From Actinomycetota bacterium (GTDB lineage: Bacteria; Actinomycetota; Acidimicrobiia; Acidimicrobiales; Ilumatobacteraceae), in assembly GCA_018882725.1 (NCBI GenBank), contig VERK01000039.1, forward strand, positions 1 through 13,125: a stretch of 13,125 nucleotides of DNA, in the 5' to 3' direction. The translations under genes were made by a program, and so were the position numbers. The notes beneath the pieces were generated by a model, which did not search any database, had not been told where the DNA came from, and saw only the letters and a program-made list of their open reading frames with translations. Shown here piece by piece: positions 1 through 7,997 of the stretch (within the stretch, counting starts at the first letter, position 1; each line of letters starts with the position of its first letter).

Positions 1-1
1 G

Positions 2-1051
2 TCGAAGACTCTCTACGGCCTCAACTGGGCCAAGGCCGACGTGGTGAAGCACGACCAAGTCGTGGTGTGCGAGGGCTACACCGACGTGATCGGGTTCCAC
101 CGGTCCGGAGTCACCCGCGCGGTGGCCACCTGCGGCACCGCTCTCACCGAAGAGCACGTGCGCATTCTCAAGCGGTTCGCCAGCCGCGTGGTGCTGGCCT
201 TCGATGCCGACGCGGCCGGTCAGGGCGCGGCCGAGAAGTTCTACGAATGGGAGAAGAAGTACCAGGTTCAGGTGGCGGTGGCCCGGTTCCCCGACGGCAA
301 GGACCCCGGTGATCTCGCGCTCACCGACCCTGACTCGTTGGCGGTGGCCGTCGACGAAGCCATGCCTTTCCTCGGTTTCCGGGTCAATCGGGTGGTGACC
401 AGTACTCCGCTACGAAGTCCGGAAGATCGTGCGCGGGTCGCGTCACGTGCACTCGCCGTCATCAACGAGCATCCCGACGTCAATGTGCGCAAGCTCTACG
501 CCGGTGAAGTGGCGGCGCGGGTGGGTCTGCCGGTGGCCGACCTGGCGCGACAGGCCGAGACGCGTCGAGTGGTCGCAATGTCCGACGAGCCGACGAGTCA
601 GCCTGCGGCGGCCCCGGTTCCCGAGTTCAACGCCGAATTCGCCGCCATCGCGCTGTTGTTGCAGCAGTGGGACGACATCGCACCGTGGCTGATCGCCGAT
701 CTGTTCGGATCCGACGTGGCGCGTCGCGCGTTCGTGGTTCTCGGCCAGGCGTCCGAGGCCGACTCGGGAATTCTCATCAACAACGCGATGGCTCTCGCCG
801 ACCCCGAGGTCCGCGAACTCCTCGAGCGGGCCGCGGTGGCCGACATCGACGTGACCCCGGCGTTGGTCGCGTTCGATCTCATCGCCGTCGCCGTGCGCCG
901 CACTCTCGCGCAGCGGACTCGCCTCACCGACCCCGACGAGATCCGCGCTGATCGCGACGCCCGGCAGAAACTCGAGGAGATCGACTCCGAACGCACCGCT
1001 CAGGGGGCCGCTGAGGAATTGCTACGGTGGCTCGTGGATCGCTCGAGCTGA
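2..1051 (+). CDS. dnaG: DNA primase DnaG, C-terminal part (5' end outside window)
   Basis: Primase synthesises the RNA primers for lagging-strand replication and docks on the DnaB helicase. The frame is open from base 2, giving 349 residues of a protein usually about 600 long, so the CHC2 zinc finger and part of the catalytic core lie upstream of the window. The visible part starts in the Toprim fold: the motif EGYTDVI at bases 71-91 carries the catalytic glutamate, and DADAAGQGA (from about base 203) carries the metal-binding Asp-x-Asp. After it comes the KDPGDL segment typical of DnaG, then an alanine/proline-rich linker, then a helical C-terminal domain of the DnaB-binding type ending in ELLRWLVDRSS. 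The sigma factor gene starts 25 bases after the stop, matching the common dnaG-rpoD pairing of the macromolecular synthesis operon. An internal GTG at 41 is not a credible start because homology continues upstream of it. Confidence 0.95.
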   Translation, partial: SKTLYGLNWAKADVVKHDQVVVCEGYTDVIGFHRSGVTRAVATCGTALTEEHVRILKRFASRVVLAFDADAAGQGAAEKFYEWEKKYQVQVAVARFPDGKDPGDLALTDPDSLAVAVDEAMPFLGFRVNRVVTSTPLRSPEDRARVASRALAVINEHPDVNVRKLYAGEVAARVGLPVADLARQAETRRVVAMSDEPTSQPAAAPVPEFNAEFAAIALLLQQWDDIAPWLIADLFGSDVARRAFVVLGQASEADSGILINNAMALADPEVRELLERAAVADIDVTPALVAFDLIAVAVRRTLAQRTRLTDPDEIRADRDARQKLEEIDSERTAQGAAEELLRWLVDRSS

Positions 1052-1076
1052 CGAGCGTTCCGCCAGGGGGGTGGCG

Positions 1077-2354
1077 GTGGGCAGCACGAGCGACGGCGTG
1101 AGCGGAATACTTCCGCCGCCCGCACGCGGAATCTCGCTGTCCGATTGGCGTGAATTGATCGATCACGGTCGACGCCGTGGCCGTCTGCTCGCTGAAGAGA
1201 TCGTTGACGTTCTCCACGACGTCGAACTCAGCGCCGAGTTGATCGACACGGTGCGACGCGCAATCGAGGATCACGGAATCGCCGTCGAGCAGTCGTTCGA
1301 TCTCGACGAGAGCGGCGAACTCCGGCGGCCCTTGCTCGAATCGGGTGTGGAGCCTCCTGGGCGAGGTCGAAGCCGACGCGCGAATCGAACGATGAGTGTC
1401 GATGGGTCCGATCAGGACGCGGTGCGCTTGTACATGTACGAGATCAGCCAGATCCCCCTGCTCGATGCCGAAGGCGAGCGTCATCTGGCTCGTCTCATCG
1501 AAGCGGGCCACGAAGCGCAACGAGTGCTCCTTGCCCACACCAGCGATGTGGCTGTCGACGAGAACGATTCCGACGGTGAATTGTCATTCGCCGAGAGCCG
1601 CCGACTGCGACGAGCGGTGGAGGCCGGGGAGCGGGCTCGCCAACAACTCATCACCAGCAACCTGCGACTCGTCGTGAGCATCGCCAAGCGCTTCGTGCGG
1701 CCCAGCATGCCGCTGGCCGACGCCATCCAGAGCGGGAACATCGGCCTCATGAAAGCGGTCGAGAAGTTCGACCACTCGCGCGGCTTCAAGTTCTCCACGT
1801 ACGCCACGTGGTGGATACGCCAGTCGATCTCCCGAGCGGTGGCCGAGGAGAGTCGGAACATTCGATTGCCGGCGCACACCGTCGAGCACATTCAGCGCAT
1901 TCAACGCAGCCAACGCGACCTCATGCAGAAACTGCAGCGTGAACCGACCATCGCCGAGATCGCATCGGCGCTTGGCGACGACATCGACCGGGTCGCCGAG
2001 TTGTTGCACTTCGCGGCCGATACGACGAGCCTCGATCAGCCGGCGCGGGAAGACACCGACGTGACGGTGGGTGACAACGTGGCGGCCGACGCGTCGTCCG
2101 ATCCGACCGACTCGATCGAGCGAGACGTTCTGCGCGAGGCGGTACGTCTGGCTCTGGGCGACCTGCCCGAACGTGAGCAAGAAGTGATGCGCATGCGCTT
2201 CGGAATCGACGGGGACGAGGGGGCGACTCTCGAAGAGGTAGGCCAGGCGTTCAACATCACACGCGAACGGGTACGTCAGATCGAGGTGCGTACGCTCACT
2301 CGGCTCCGCCACATGGCGGGGGGTCGCGCGTTGCGAGATTTCGTCCAGGGCTGA
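1077..2354 (+). CDS. rpoD: RNA polymerase sigma-70 factor, housekeeping (RpoD/SigA) type
   Basis: This is a promoter-specificity subunit of RNA polymerase. From the GTG at 1077 it is 425 residues. A GTG at 1071 is also in frame, but it directly abuts the AGGGGG Shine-Dalgarno (1065-1070); the 1077 start leaves a normal 6-base spacing, so I prefer it. A region 1.1-like domain (about residues 18-75) is followed by a charged linker, region 1.2 (DAVRLYMYEI), a core of regions 2.1-2.4 (about 190-265, with GNIGLMKAVEKFD and FSTYATWWIRQ), region 3 and region 4 (about 360-420, with LPEREQEV and the -35-binding helix TRERVRQIE). Presence of region 1.1 and position after dnaG favour the principal sigma. 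Region 2.4 departs from the usual sequence (QSISRAVAEESRNIRLPAHT instead of a QAITRAIADQARTIRIPVH-like stretch), so a closely related group 2 sigma is possible. Confidence 0.85.
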   Translation: MGSTSDGVSGILPPPARGISLSDWRELIDHGRRRGRLLAEEIVDVLHDVELSAELIDTVRRAIEDHGIAVEQSFDLDESGELRRPLLESGVEPPGRGRSRRANRTMSVDGSDQDAVRLYMYEISQIPLLDAEGERHLARLIEAGHEAQRVLLAHTSDVAVDENDSDGELSFAESRRLRRAVEAGERARQQLITSNLRLVVSIAKRFVRPSMPLADAIQSGNIGLMKAVEKFDHSRGFKFSTYATWWIRQSISRAVAEESRNIRLPAHTVEHIQRIQRSQRDLMQKLQREPTIAEIASALGDDIDRVAELLHFAADTTSLDQPAREDTDVTVGDNVAADASSDPTDSIERDVLREAVRLALGDLPEREQEVMRMRFGIDGDEGATLEEVGQAFNITRERVRQIEVRTLTRLRHMAGGRALRDFVQG

Positions 2355-2369
2355 CTCCGGACCCGTCGG

Positions 2370-2375
2370 TAGCCT
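2370..2375 (+). promoter_or_regulatory. Putative -10 element for leaderless miaB mRNA
   Basis: TAGCCT lies 6 bases before the miaB ATG, in a 27-base gap after the sigma gene. It fits the actinobacterial TANNNT -10 consensus and would place transcription start at or next to the start codon. No Shine-Dalgarno is visible before the ATG. I see no good -35 at 16-19 bases upstream. Confidence 0.5.
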
Positions 2376-2381
2376 GGCGCC

Positions 2382-3803
2382 ATGGCCGAATCGCGTCGGT
2401 ACGTGGTGCGCACCTTCGGGTGCCAGATGAACGAGCACGACTCCGAGCGCATCGCCGGACTGCTCGAATCGGACGGAATGGCACCGGTCGAGTCCGATGA
2501 CGAAGCCGACGTGATCGTTCTGAACACGTGCTGCATCCGTGAGAACGCCGACAACAAGTTGTACGGCCAACTCGGGTGGTTGCGTCAGTGGAAGGATCAG
2601 AAACCCGATCGGCAGATCGTGGTGTCGGGGTGTCTCGCGCAGAAGGATCGCGACATCGTGCGTGACCGGGCGCCCTGGGTCGACGTGGTTCTCGGTACAC
2701 ACAACGTTCACCGGGCCGCCGAACTCGTGCAGACGGCGCGCACTGTCGGGCCGGTTACCGAGATCTTCGACGCCGCTGTCATCGACGACCACGCGCTCTT
2801 TCCATCGGCCTTGCCGGCCAAACGAACCACGTCGTACGACGCGTGGGTGACCATTCAGATCGGCTGCGACAACTCGTGCGCGTTCTGCATCGTGCCGGCC
2901 GTGCGCGGCGCCGAGATCAGTCGGCCCTTCGACGATGTGGTCGCCGAGGTCGAGTCGCTGGCGCATCAGGGCGTCACCGAGGTGACCTTGCTCGGACAGA
3001 ACGTCAACAGCTACGGGCGCGATCTGCAATTGGCGCGTCGTCGAGAGGGTCTCGATGCGTCGGTACGCCCGATGTTCGGCGATCTGCTGCGAGCCGTCGG
3101 CCTCGTGCCGGGTATCCGACGCGTTCGCTTCACCAGTCCGCACCCCAAGGACATGCGCTCGGAGACCTTCGCCGCCATGGCCGACACCGCGACCGTGTGC
3201 GAGCACCTCCACTATCCGCTGCAATCGGGCAGCGATCGTGTGCTCGCGCTGATGCATCGCGGCTACACCGCCGATCGGTATCTGTCTCGTCTGGCGGAGG
3301 CACGTGCCGCGGTGGCCGACTTGGCCGTGAGCACCGACATCATCGTCGGGTTCCCGGGGGAGACCGAAGACGACTTCGAGCGCACGCTCGAGGTGGCGGC
3401 GGCGGCCGACTACGACTACGCCTATACCTTCATCTTCTCGCCCCGCGAAGGAACCGAAGCAGCCACCATGATCGATCACTTCGTGGCTCCCGACGTGATC
3501 GCCGAGCGTTTCGCGCGTCTGCGGGTGGTGGTCGAACATTCGGCGATCCAGAAGCATCAGGCGCGCGTCGGCCGCGTCGAGGAAGTCCTGATCGAAGGCC
3601 CGTCCAAAAAGGATCCCTCGCTCGTGTCGGCGCGCACGCGGCAGAACAAGCTCGTGCACTTCCGGCCGACAGTTCCGGTCCGCACTGGCTCGTACGCGCT
3701 GGTGGAGATCACCGGGGCCGCGCCGCACCACCTGCGCGGCGAGTTCCGCGAACTCATCAGCGAGCCGCAGCACAAGGTGCGCATTCCCGTCGCCTCGTCG
3801 TGA
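2382..3803 (+). CDS. miaB: tRNA-2-methylthio-N6-dimethylallyladenosine synthase MiaB
   Basis: MiaB is a radical-SAM methylthiotransferase that adds a methylthio group to i6A at position 37 of tRNAs reading UNN codons. The 473 residues are normal length. The N-terminal UPF0004 domain carries the three auxiliary-cluster cysteines C14 (TFGCQMNEHDSE), C50 (LNTCCIRE) and C84 (SGCLAQ). The radical-SAM motif GCDNSCAFC gives C162, C166 and C169 for the second 4Fe-4S cluster. LGQNVNSYG and the HYPLQSGSDRVL stretch are family hallmarks. A TRAM RNA-binding domain (about residues 395-460) closes the protein. The stop overlaps the GTG start of miaA, which makes the i6A substrate of MiaB, so the two are probably translationally coupled. 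The ATG at 2382 gives the canonical N-terminus. Confidence 0.97.
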   Translation: MAESRRYVVRTFGCQMNEHDSERIAGLLESDGMAPVESDDEADVIVLNTCCIRENADNKLYGQLGWLRQWKDQKPDRQIVVSGCLAQKDRDIVRDRAPWVDVVLGTHNVHRAAELVQTARTVGPVTEIFDAAVIDDHALFPSALPAKRTTSYDAWVTIQIGCDNSCAFCIVPAVRGAEISRPFDDVVAEVESLAHQGVTEVTLLGQNVNSYGRDLQLARRREGLDASVRPMFGDLLRAVGLVPGIRRVRFTSPHPKDMRSETFAAMADTATVCEHLHYPLQSGSDRVLALMHRGYTADRYLSRLAEARAAVADLAVSTDIIVGFPGETEDDFERTLEVAAAADYDYAYTFIFSPREGTEAATMIDHFVAPDVIAERFARLRVVVEHSAIQKHQARVGRVEEVLIEGPSKKDPSLVSARTRQNKLVHFRPTVPVRTGSYALVEITGAAPHHLRGEFRELISEPQHKVRIPVASS

Positions 3804-4705
3804 GGACCATCGCCCTGCTCGGGCCGACAGCGAGCGGCAAGTCGGCGGTGGCTCTTGCGGTGGCCGAGCGAAATCCGTCGCTCGAACTCGTGTCGATCGA
3901 TGCGATGCAGGTGTACCGCCGCCTCGACATCGGCACGGCCAAACCGTCGGCTGACGAACAGGCCCGTGTGCGTCACCACCTGATCGACATCGTCGATCCG
4001 AGTGAGGAGTTCACCGTGGCTCGCTTCCAGCGCGAGTACCGCGCAGCACGCACCGACATCGCGTCGCGTGGACGTGACGCGATCCTGGTGGGTGGGACCG
4101 GTTTGTACGCGCGAGCAGCCATCGACGAACTCGAGATTCCCGGACAGTGGCCGGACGTTCGCGCCCGACTCGAACGCGAAGTCGAAGAAGTCGGCGCTCC
4201 GACTCTGCATCAGCGTTTGGTGAACCTCGATCCGGTAGCGGCCACCAAGATGGAGCCCACCAATGCCCGACGTGTGGTGCGCGCACTCGAGGTGATCGAG
4301 GGGAGTGGTCGCGCGTTCTCGTCGTTCGGGCCCGGGGTCGACACGTACCCCGACTCCGACGTGGTCCAGATCGCCCTGCGGTGGCCGCGCGACGTTCTGT
4401 CACGTCGTATCGAAGAGCGGGTGGACGCGATGTTGGCCGCCGGGTGGCTGGACGAAGTCGAGGCGCTCGAATCGGTACCGAAGTCGCGCACCGCAGCGGC
4501 GGCCCTCGGCTACGAAGAGCTTCGCCGTCATCTGTCGGGCGAATGGTCGCTCGAACGGGCGCGAGAGGAGATCGTCATCCGCACCCGTCAGTTCGCCGTT
4601 CGTCAGGAGCGCTGGTTCCGGCGTGATCCGCGCGTCGAGTGGATCGAGATCCAAGCCGATCCGGTGGGCGAATGCGTGGCTCTGGTCGAGTCGCGTCTGA
4701 CCTAA
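3800..4705 (+). CDS. miaA: tRNA dimethylallyltransferase MiaA
   Basis: MiaA transfers a dimethylallyl group from DMAPP to N6 of A37 in tRNA, the step before MiaB. I start it at GTG 3800, which overlaps the miaB stop (GTGA) and puts the P-loop LLGPTASGKS at residues 6-15 as expected; the same frame is open much further upstream, but only as a shadow of miaB. Length is 301 residues, typical. Other marks are SIDAMQVYRRLDIGTAKP (D34, the presumed catalytic aspartate), HHLIDIVDP, GGTGLY, and the C-terminal DPVAATKMEPTNARRVVRALEV tRNA-binding segment. The TAA stop at 4703-4705 forms part of the putative -10 of dapF. Confidence 0.96.
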   Translation: MRTIALLGPTASGKSAVALAVAERNPSLELVSIDAMQVYRRLDIGTAKPSADEQARVRHHLIDIVDPSEEFTVARFQREYRAARTDIASRGRDAILVGGTGLYARAAIDELEIPGQWPDVRARLEREVEEVGAPTLHQRLVNLDPVAATKMEPTNARRVVRALEVIEGSGRAFSSFGPGVDTYPDSDVVQIALRWPRDVLSRRIEERVDAMLAAGWLDEVEALESVPKSRTAAAALGYEELRRHLSGEWSLERAREEIVIRTRQFAVRQERWFRRDPRVEWIEIQADPVGECVALVESRLT

Positions 4706-4708
4706 CCT
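4703..4708 (+). promoter_or_regulatory. Putative -10 element for dapF, overlapping the miaA stop codon
   Basis: TAACCT begins with the TAA stop of miaA and ends 9 bases before the dapF ATG. It fits the TANNNT -10 form and would give a leader of only a few bases. There is no Shine-Dalgarno in the 12-base gap, which supports leaderless or near-leaderless expression. No clear -35 is seen. Confidence 0.45.
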
Positions 4709-4717
4709 GATCCAGTC

Positions 4718-5551
4718 ATGTCAGCTGCCCAGCACGTCGTTCTCACCAAGCATCACGGGTTGGGCAACGACTTCTTGGTGTACGACACGGTTCAGGATGC
4801 ACCCGTGAACGATTGGGCGGCCGAGGCACGCCGCTGGTGCGACCGCCGTGTCGGCGTCGGCGCCGACGGTCTGCTTCTGCTCGATCGCCGGTCGTCTCGT
4901 CATGTGGGAATGACTCTCTACAACGCCGATGGCAGTCGGGCCGAGATGAGCGGTAACGGCATTCGCTGTCTCGTTCAGGCTGCTCATCTCGCCGACTCCT
5001 CGTTGCCGGGTGCTCCGGGCACTGGCGCGATCGATTACGTGGTCGACACCGATGCCGGTCGTCGCACGGTGTCACTGGTCGCTCAGGTCGATCCACTCAC
5101 AGTGATGGCCAGTGTCGACATGGGCGAAGTCTCCGATCTGCCCGAACCACACGGGTGGGCATCACTCGAGTGTCACCCCGATCGACCCGTGCGTCACGTG
5201 TCGCTCGGCAATCCGCATTCAGTCGTTGGTGTCGACGACGTGCGTTCCGTCGATCTCGGACGACTCGGTTCGCTCGTGCCGCAGGTGAATCTGGAGATCA
5301 TCGAACCCGGACCCGAGCAGAACGCCATCACGATGCGCGTGCACGAACGGGGAGCCGGCATCACCATGGCGTGTGGAACCGGTGCTTGTGCGGCCGCCGA
5401 AGCCGCCCGCGCGTGGGGGCTCGTTCCGGCCTCGAGTTCCGAGGTGGTCGTGCACATGGACGGCGGTGACGCGCGTGTGCGGGTGGACGGAAGGCGGGTC
5501 GTGCTGATCGGGCCGAGTACCTACGTCGGTTCGGTCACGGTGCCTCTGTGA
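4718..5551 (+). CDS. dapF: Diaminopimelate epimerase DapF
   Basis: DapF interconverts LL- and meso-diaminopimelate, supplying meso-DAP for peptidoglycan and for lysine synthesis, in the cytoplasm. It is cofactor-independent and uses two cysteines. Both are visible: C84 in the hallmark AEMSGNGIRCLVQ and C219 in MACGTGACAAAEAAR. The N-terminal KHHGLGNDFLVYD and the central LGNPHSVV are also standard. Its 277 residues are normal for the family. The stop overlaps the hflX start (GTGA at 5548). A DapC-like aminotransferase lies two genes downstream, so this run carries two steps of the same pathway with a GTPase gene between them. Confidence 0.97.
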   Translation: MSAAQHVVLTKHHGLGNDFLVYDTVQDAPVNDWAAEARRWCDRRVGVGADGLLLLDRRSSRHVGMTLYNADGSRAEMSGNGIRCLVQAAHLADSSLPGAPGTGAIDYVVDTDAGRRTVSLVAQVDPLTVMASVDMGEVSDLPEPHGWASLECHPDRPVRHVSLGNPHSVVGVDDVRSVDLGRLGSLVPQVNLEIIEPGPEQNAITMRVHERGAGITMACGTGACAAAEAARAWGLVPASSSEVVVHMDGGDARVRVDGRRVVLIGPSTYVGSVTVPL

Positions 5552-6882
5552 GCAACACTCCGTACGGCGAGGCGCTCGGTCAGACGCTGATCGAACGCTC
5601 GTTCCGCGAGAAGATCGTGGTGGTGGGTGTCACCCTCGACGGTCACACCGACGACGAAACCGACGCGAGCCTCGACGAACTCGAATTGCTCATCGACACA
5701 GCCGGAGCCGATGCGGTGGCGCGAATCACCCAACGCCGTGACACACCTGACCACACGTGGTACTTGGGAAAGGGAAAAGTCGAGGAACTCAAGGAACTTT
5801 GTCTGGCGGTCGACGCCGACACCGTGGTGTTCGACAACGAACTCGCCCCGGCTCAGCAGTACAACCTCGAGAAACTGCTCGGACGCACCGCGATCGATCG
5901 CACCGCGGTGATCCTCGACATCTTCGCCCAGAACGCCAGCACGCTCGAGGGCAAGGCCCAAGTCGAGCTGGCCCTGCTTCGCTATCGGCTGCCGCGTCTT
6001 CGTCGCGGAGCGACCGCCAAGCTGTCGCAGCAGCGCGGTGGAGTCGGATCTCGGTTCGGTAGTGGTGAGACCAAGCTCGAAGTCGACCGGCGGCGCATCC
6101 AGAAGCGCATCGCCCGACTCGAGGAAGAACTGCGTGAACTCGGCCGTACCCGAGAGCTGCAGCGCAAAGGCCGATCGCGCAGTGGTCTGGCCAATGTGAC
6201 GATCGTCGGATACACCAATGCCGGTAAGTCCACGTTGCTCAATCGCCTCACTGCTGCAGGTGTGCTGGCCGAGAACCGACTGTTCGCCACGCTCGATCCC
6301 ACTACGCGACGTCTCAACCTGCCCGGTGGTGAACCGGTTCTGCTCACCGACACCGTGGGGTTCGTGCGCCGCCTGCCGCACGGTCTGGTGGAGGCGTTCA
6401 AGAGCACCCTCGAGGTTGCGAGCCAGGCCGACTATCTGGTTCATGTGGTCGACGGCTCCTCGCCCGATCCCGAGGGCGAGATCGAAGCCGTGCGCACCGT
6501 GCTGCGGGAAATCGACGCCGATCGCGTCCCCGAACTGTTGGTGTTCAACAAGCAGGACCGCGATCCCGATCAAGTGGCCCAACTCGTCGCATCCCATCCG
6601 GGTTCGGTGGGTGTGAGCGCACTCATGGATTGGGGGATGGACACCTTCTTGCGCACTCTGGCCGATCGTCTGCGTGCGCTGTCGCAAGTGTTCGAACTGC
6701 TGGTTCCCTACGATCGTGGCGACGTGCTGGCATCCATCCATCGAGAAGGTGAAGTGGTGTCGATCACGGCCGAAGAGACCGGAACCCGAGTTCGCGCTCG
6801 TCTGGCCGACGCATCGATCGGCCGTTTGTCGCCCTTCATCGTCGACGGGCAACATGGTTCGATGAGCGAGGAAGTGCGATGA
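5548..6882 (+). CDS. hflX: Ribosome-associated GTPase HflX
   Basis: HflX binds the 50S subunit and splits stalled or stress-inactivated ribosomes. The GTG at 5548 overlaps the dapF stop by 4 bases and gives 444 residues, close to the usual length. The N-terminal domain holds DHTWYLGKGKVEEL and VVFDNELAPAQQYNLEKLLG; then a helical linker (LPRLRRGATAKLSQQRGGVGSRFGSGE, written here in parts) leads to a coiled coil rich in Arg and Glu (about residues 180-210). The G domain shows G1 GYTNAGKS (221-228), the switch segment FATLDPTTR, G3 DTVGF (268-272), G4 NKQD (334-337) and G5-like SAL. Its stop overlaps the ATG of the aminotransferase (ATGA), so both are likely co-translated. In the actinomycetes I know of, hflX follows dapF closely. 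Confidence 0.96.
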   Translation: MSNTPYGEALGQTLIERSFREKIVVVGVTLDGHTDDETDASLDELELLIDTAGADAVARITQRRDTPDHTWYLGKGKVEELKELCLAVDADTVVFDNELAPAQQYNLEKLLGRTAIDRTAVILDIFAQNASTLEGKAQVELALLRYRLPRLRRGATAKLSQQRGGVGSRFGSGETKLEVDRRRIQKRIARLEEELRELGRTRELQRKGRSRSGLANVTIVGYTNAGKSTLLNRLTAAGVLAENRLFATLDPTTRRLNLPGGEPVLLTDTVGFVRRLPHGLVEAFKSTLEVASQADYLVHVVDGSSPDPEGEIEAVRTVLREIDADRVPELLVFNKQDRDPDQVAQLVASHPGSVGVSALMDWGMDTFLRTLADRLRALSQVFELLVPYDRGDVLASIHREGEVVSITAEETGTRVRARLADASIGRLSPFIVDGQHGSMSEEVR

Positions 6883-7997
6883 CCGGATTCGTCCCGCCCC
6901 CGTATCCCTACGACCGCCTCGATGCGTTCAAGCCCGCGGCGAACGCCCTCGATGGTGGTGTGGTCGATCTGTCGATCGGAACACCGTGTGATGCGCCGCC
7001 GGCCTCGGTGATCGCGGCTCTCGCGTCCAGCAATGCCGAGCGTGGCTACCCCGCGTCCATCGGAACCGCTCCATTGCGTACCGCGTTCGCCGAATGGATG
7101 CAGCGCCGTTTCGACGTGTCGGTACCGGTGGCGCAGATCGCGGCGTGTGTGGGCTCGAAGGAGTTCGTGGCCACGTTGCCGCAGTGGCTCAAACTACGAA
7201 CACCCGAACGCGACACGATCTTGTATCCGGCCATCTCGTATCCCACGTACGAAATGGGAGCCACGCTGGCCAACTGCCGCGCGGTTGCCGTTCCCGTCGA
7301 TGCCAATGGCCGACTGCGCCTCGACACGATCACCGAGGCCGACGCGGCGCGCACATTGGCGTTGTGGGTCAACAGCCCCTCGAACCCGAGTGGACAACTC
7401 GACGATCTGGGCGCGGCCGCCGCGTGGGGTCGCCGTCACGGAGTGCTGGTCGTGAGCGACGAGTGCTACGCCGAGTTCACATGGAGCGGCCCGGCGCAAT
7501 CGATCCTGCAGCACGGAACCGAGGGCGTGATCGCCCTTCACTCGTTGTCGAAGCGTTCGAACCTGGCCGGATTGCGCGTGGGTGCGTATTCCGGCGACGC
7601 CGAACTCGTGCACTACCTCGGCGAAGTGCGCAAGCACGTGGGCATGATGGTGCCCGGTCCGGCCCAAGCCGCCGCGGCGGTCGCGTTGGCCGACGACGAT
7701 CACGTCGCCGAACAGCGCCGCGTGTATCGCCGGCGCCTCGAAGTCATGGCCGAGGTTCTCGGCTCGTGGCAGTGGTCGGGTGGACGGGTGGAGATCGATC
7801 TGCCCGCGGGCGGCTTCTACCTCTGGTACGAGGTGGGCGATGCGTGGGCGTACGCCGAAGAACTCGCGCGGGTGGGTGGCGCGCTGGTGAGTCCGGGCGA
7901 GTTCTACGGAACCCAGTCCGACACGTTCGTGCGGGTGGCAGTGGTACAGCCCGACGATCGCATCGAGCTCGTGGCGCGTCGACTTCGAGGTCGTTGA
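6879..7997 (+). CDS. dapC: PLP-dependent aminotransferase, probable N-succinyldiaminopimelate aminotransferase DapC
   Basis: This is a fold-type I class I/II aminotransferase of 372 residues. The PLP lysine is K225 in SLSKRSNLAGLRVG; N169 in NSPSNPSG, D194 and Y197 in SDECYAEF, and R233 are the usual cofactor contacts. The N-terminus PYPYDRLDAFKPAA and the opening VVDLSIGTPCD resemble actinobacterial DapC, which makes N-succinyl-LL-2,6-diaminopimelate from the keto precursor. The same run of overlapping genes contains dapF, two steps later in that pathway, which supports the assignment. A different amino-acid specificity cannot be excluded from sequence alone. The start overlaps the hflX stop (ATGA), and the stop shares one base with the next ATG (TGATG), so translation is tightly coupled on both sides. 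Confidence 0.82.
   Translation: MTGFVPPPYPYDRLDAFKPAANALDGGVVDLSIGTPCDAPPASVIAALASSNAERGYPASIGTAPLRTAFAEWMQRRFDVSVPVAQIAACVGSKEFVATLPQWLKLRTPERDTILYPAISYPTYEMGATLANCRAVAVPVDANGRLRLDTITEADAARTLALWVNSPSNPSGQLDDLGAAAAWGRRHGVLVVSDECYAEFTWSGPAQSILQHGTEGVIALHSLSKRSNLAGLRVGAYSGDAELVHYLGEVRKHVGMMVPGPAQAAAAVALADDDHVAEQRRVYRRRLEVMAEVLGSWQWSGGRVEIDLPAGGFYLWYEVGDAWAYAEELARVGGALVSPGEFYGTQSDTFVRVAVVQPDDRIELVARRLRGR

Noticed and set aside
1584..3773. A 729-codon open frame on the - strand opposite the sigma and miaB genes
   Set aside because: Both genes on the + strand are unmistakable; the antisense frame has no recognisable domain and is a by-product of GC-rich codon bias.
2843..3799. Long in-frame extension upstream of miaA
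   Set aside because: It lies inside miaB in another frame, is Arg-rich low-complexity sequence, and MiaA homology begins at the GTG at 3800.
5521..6855. 444-codon open frame on the - strand opposite hflX
   Set aside because: Shadow of hflX; no recognisable domain and no promoter or Shine-Dalgarno of note.
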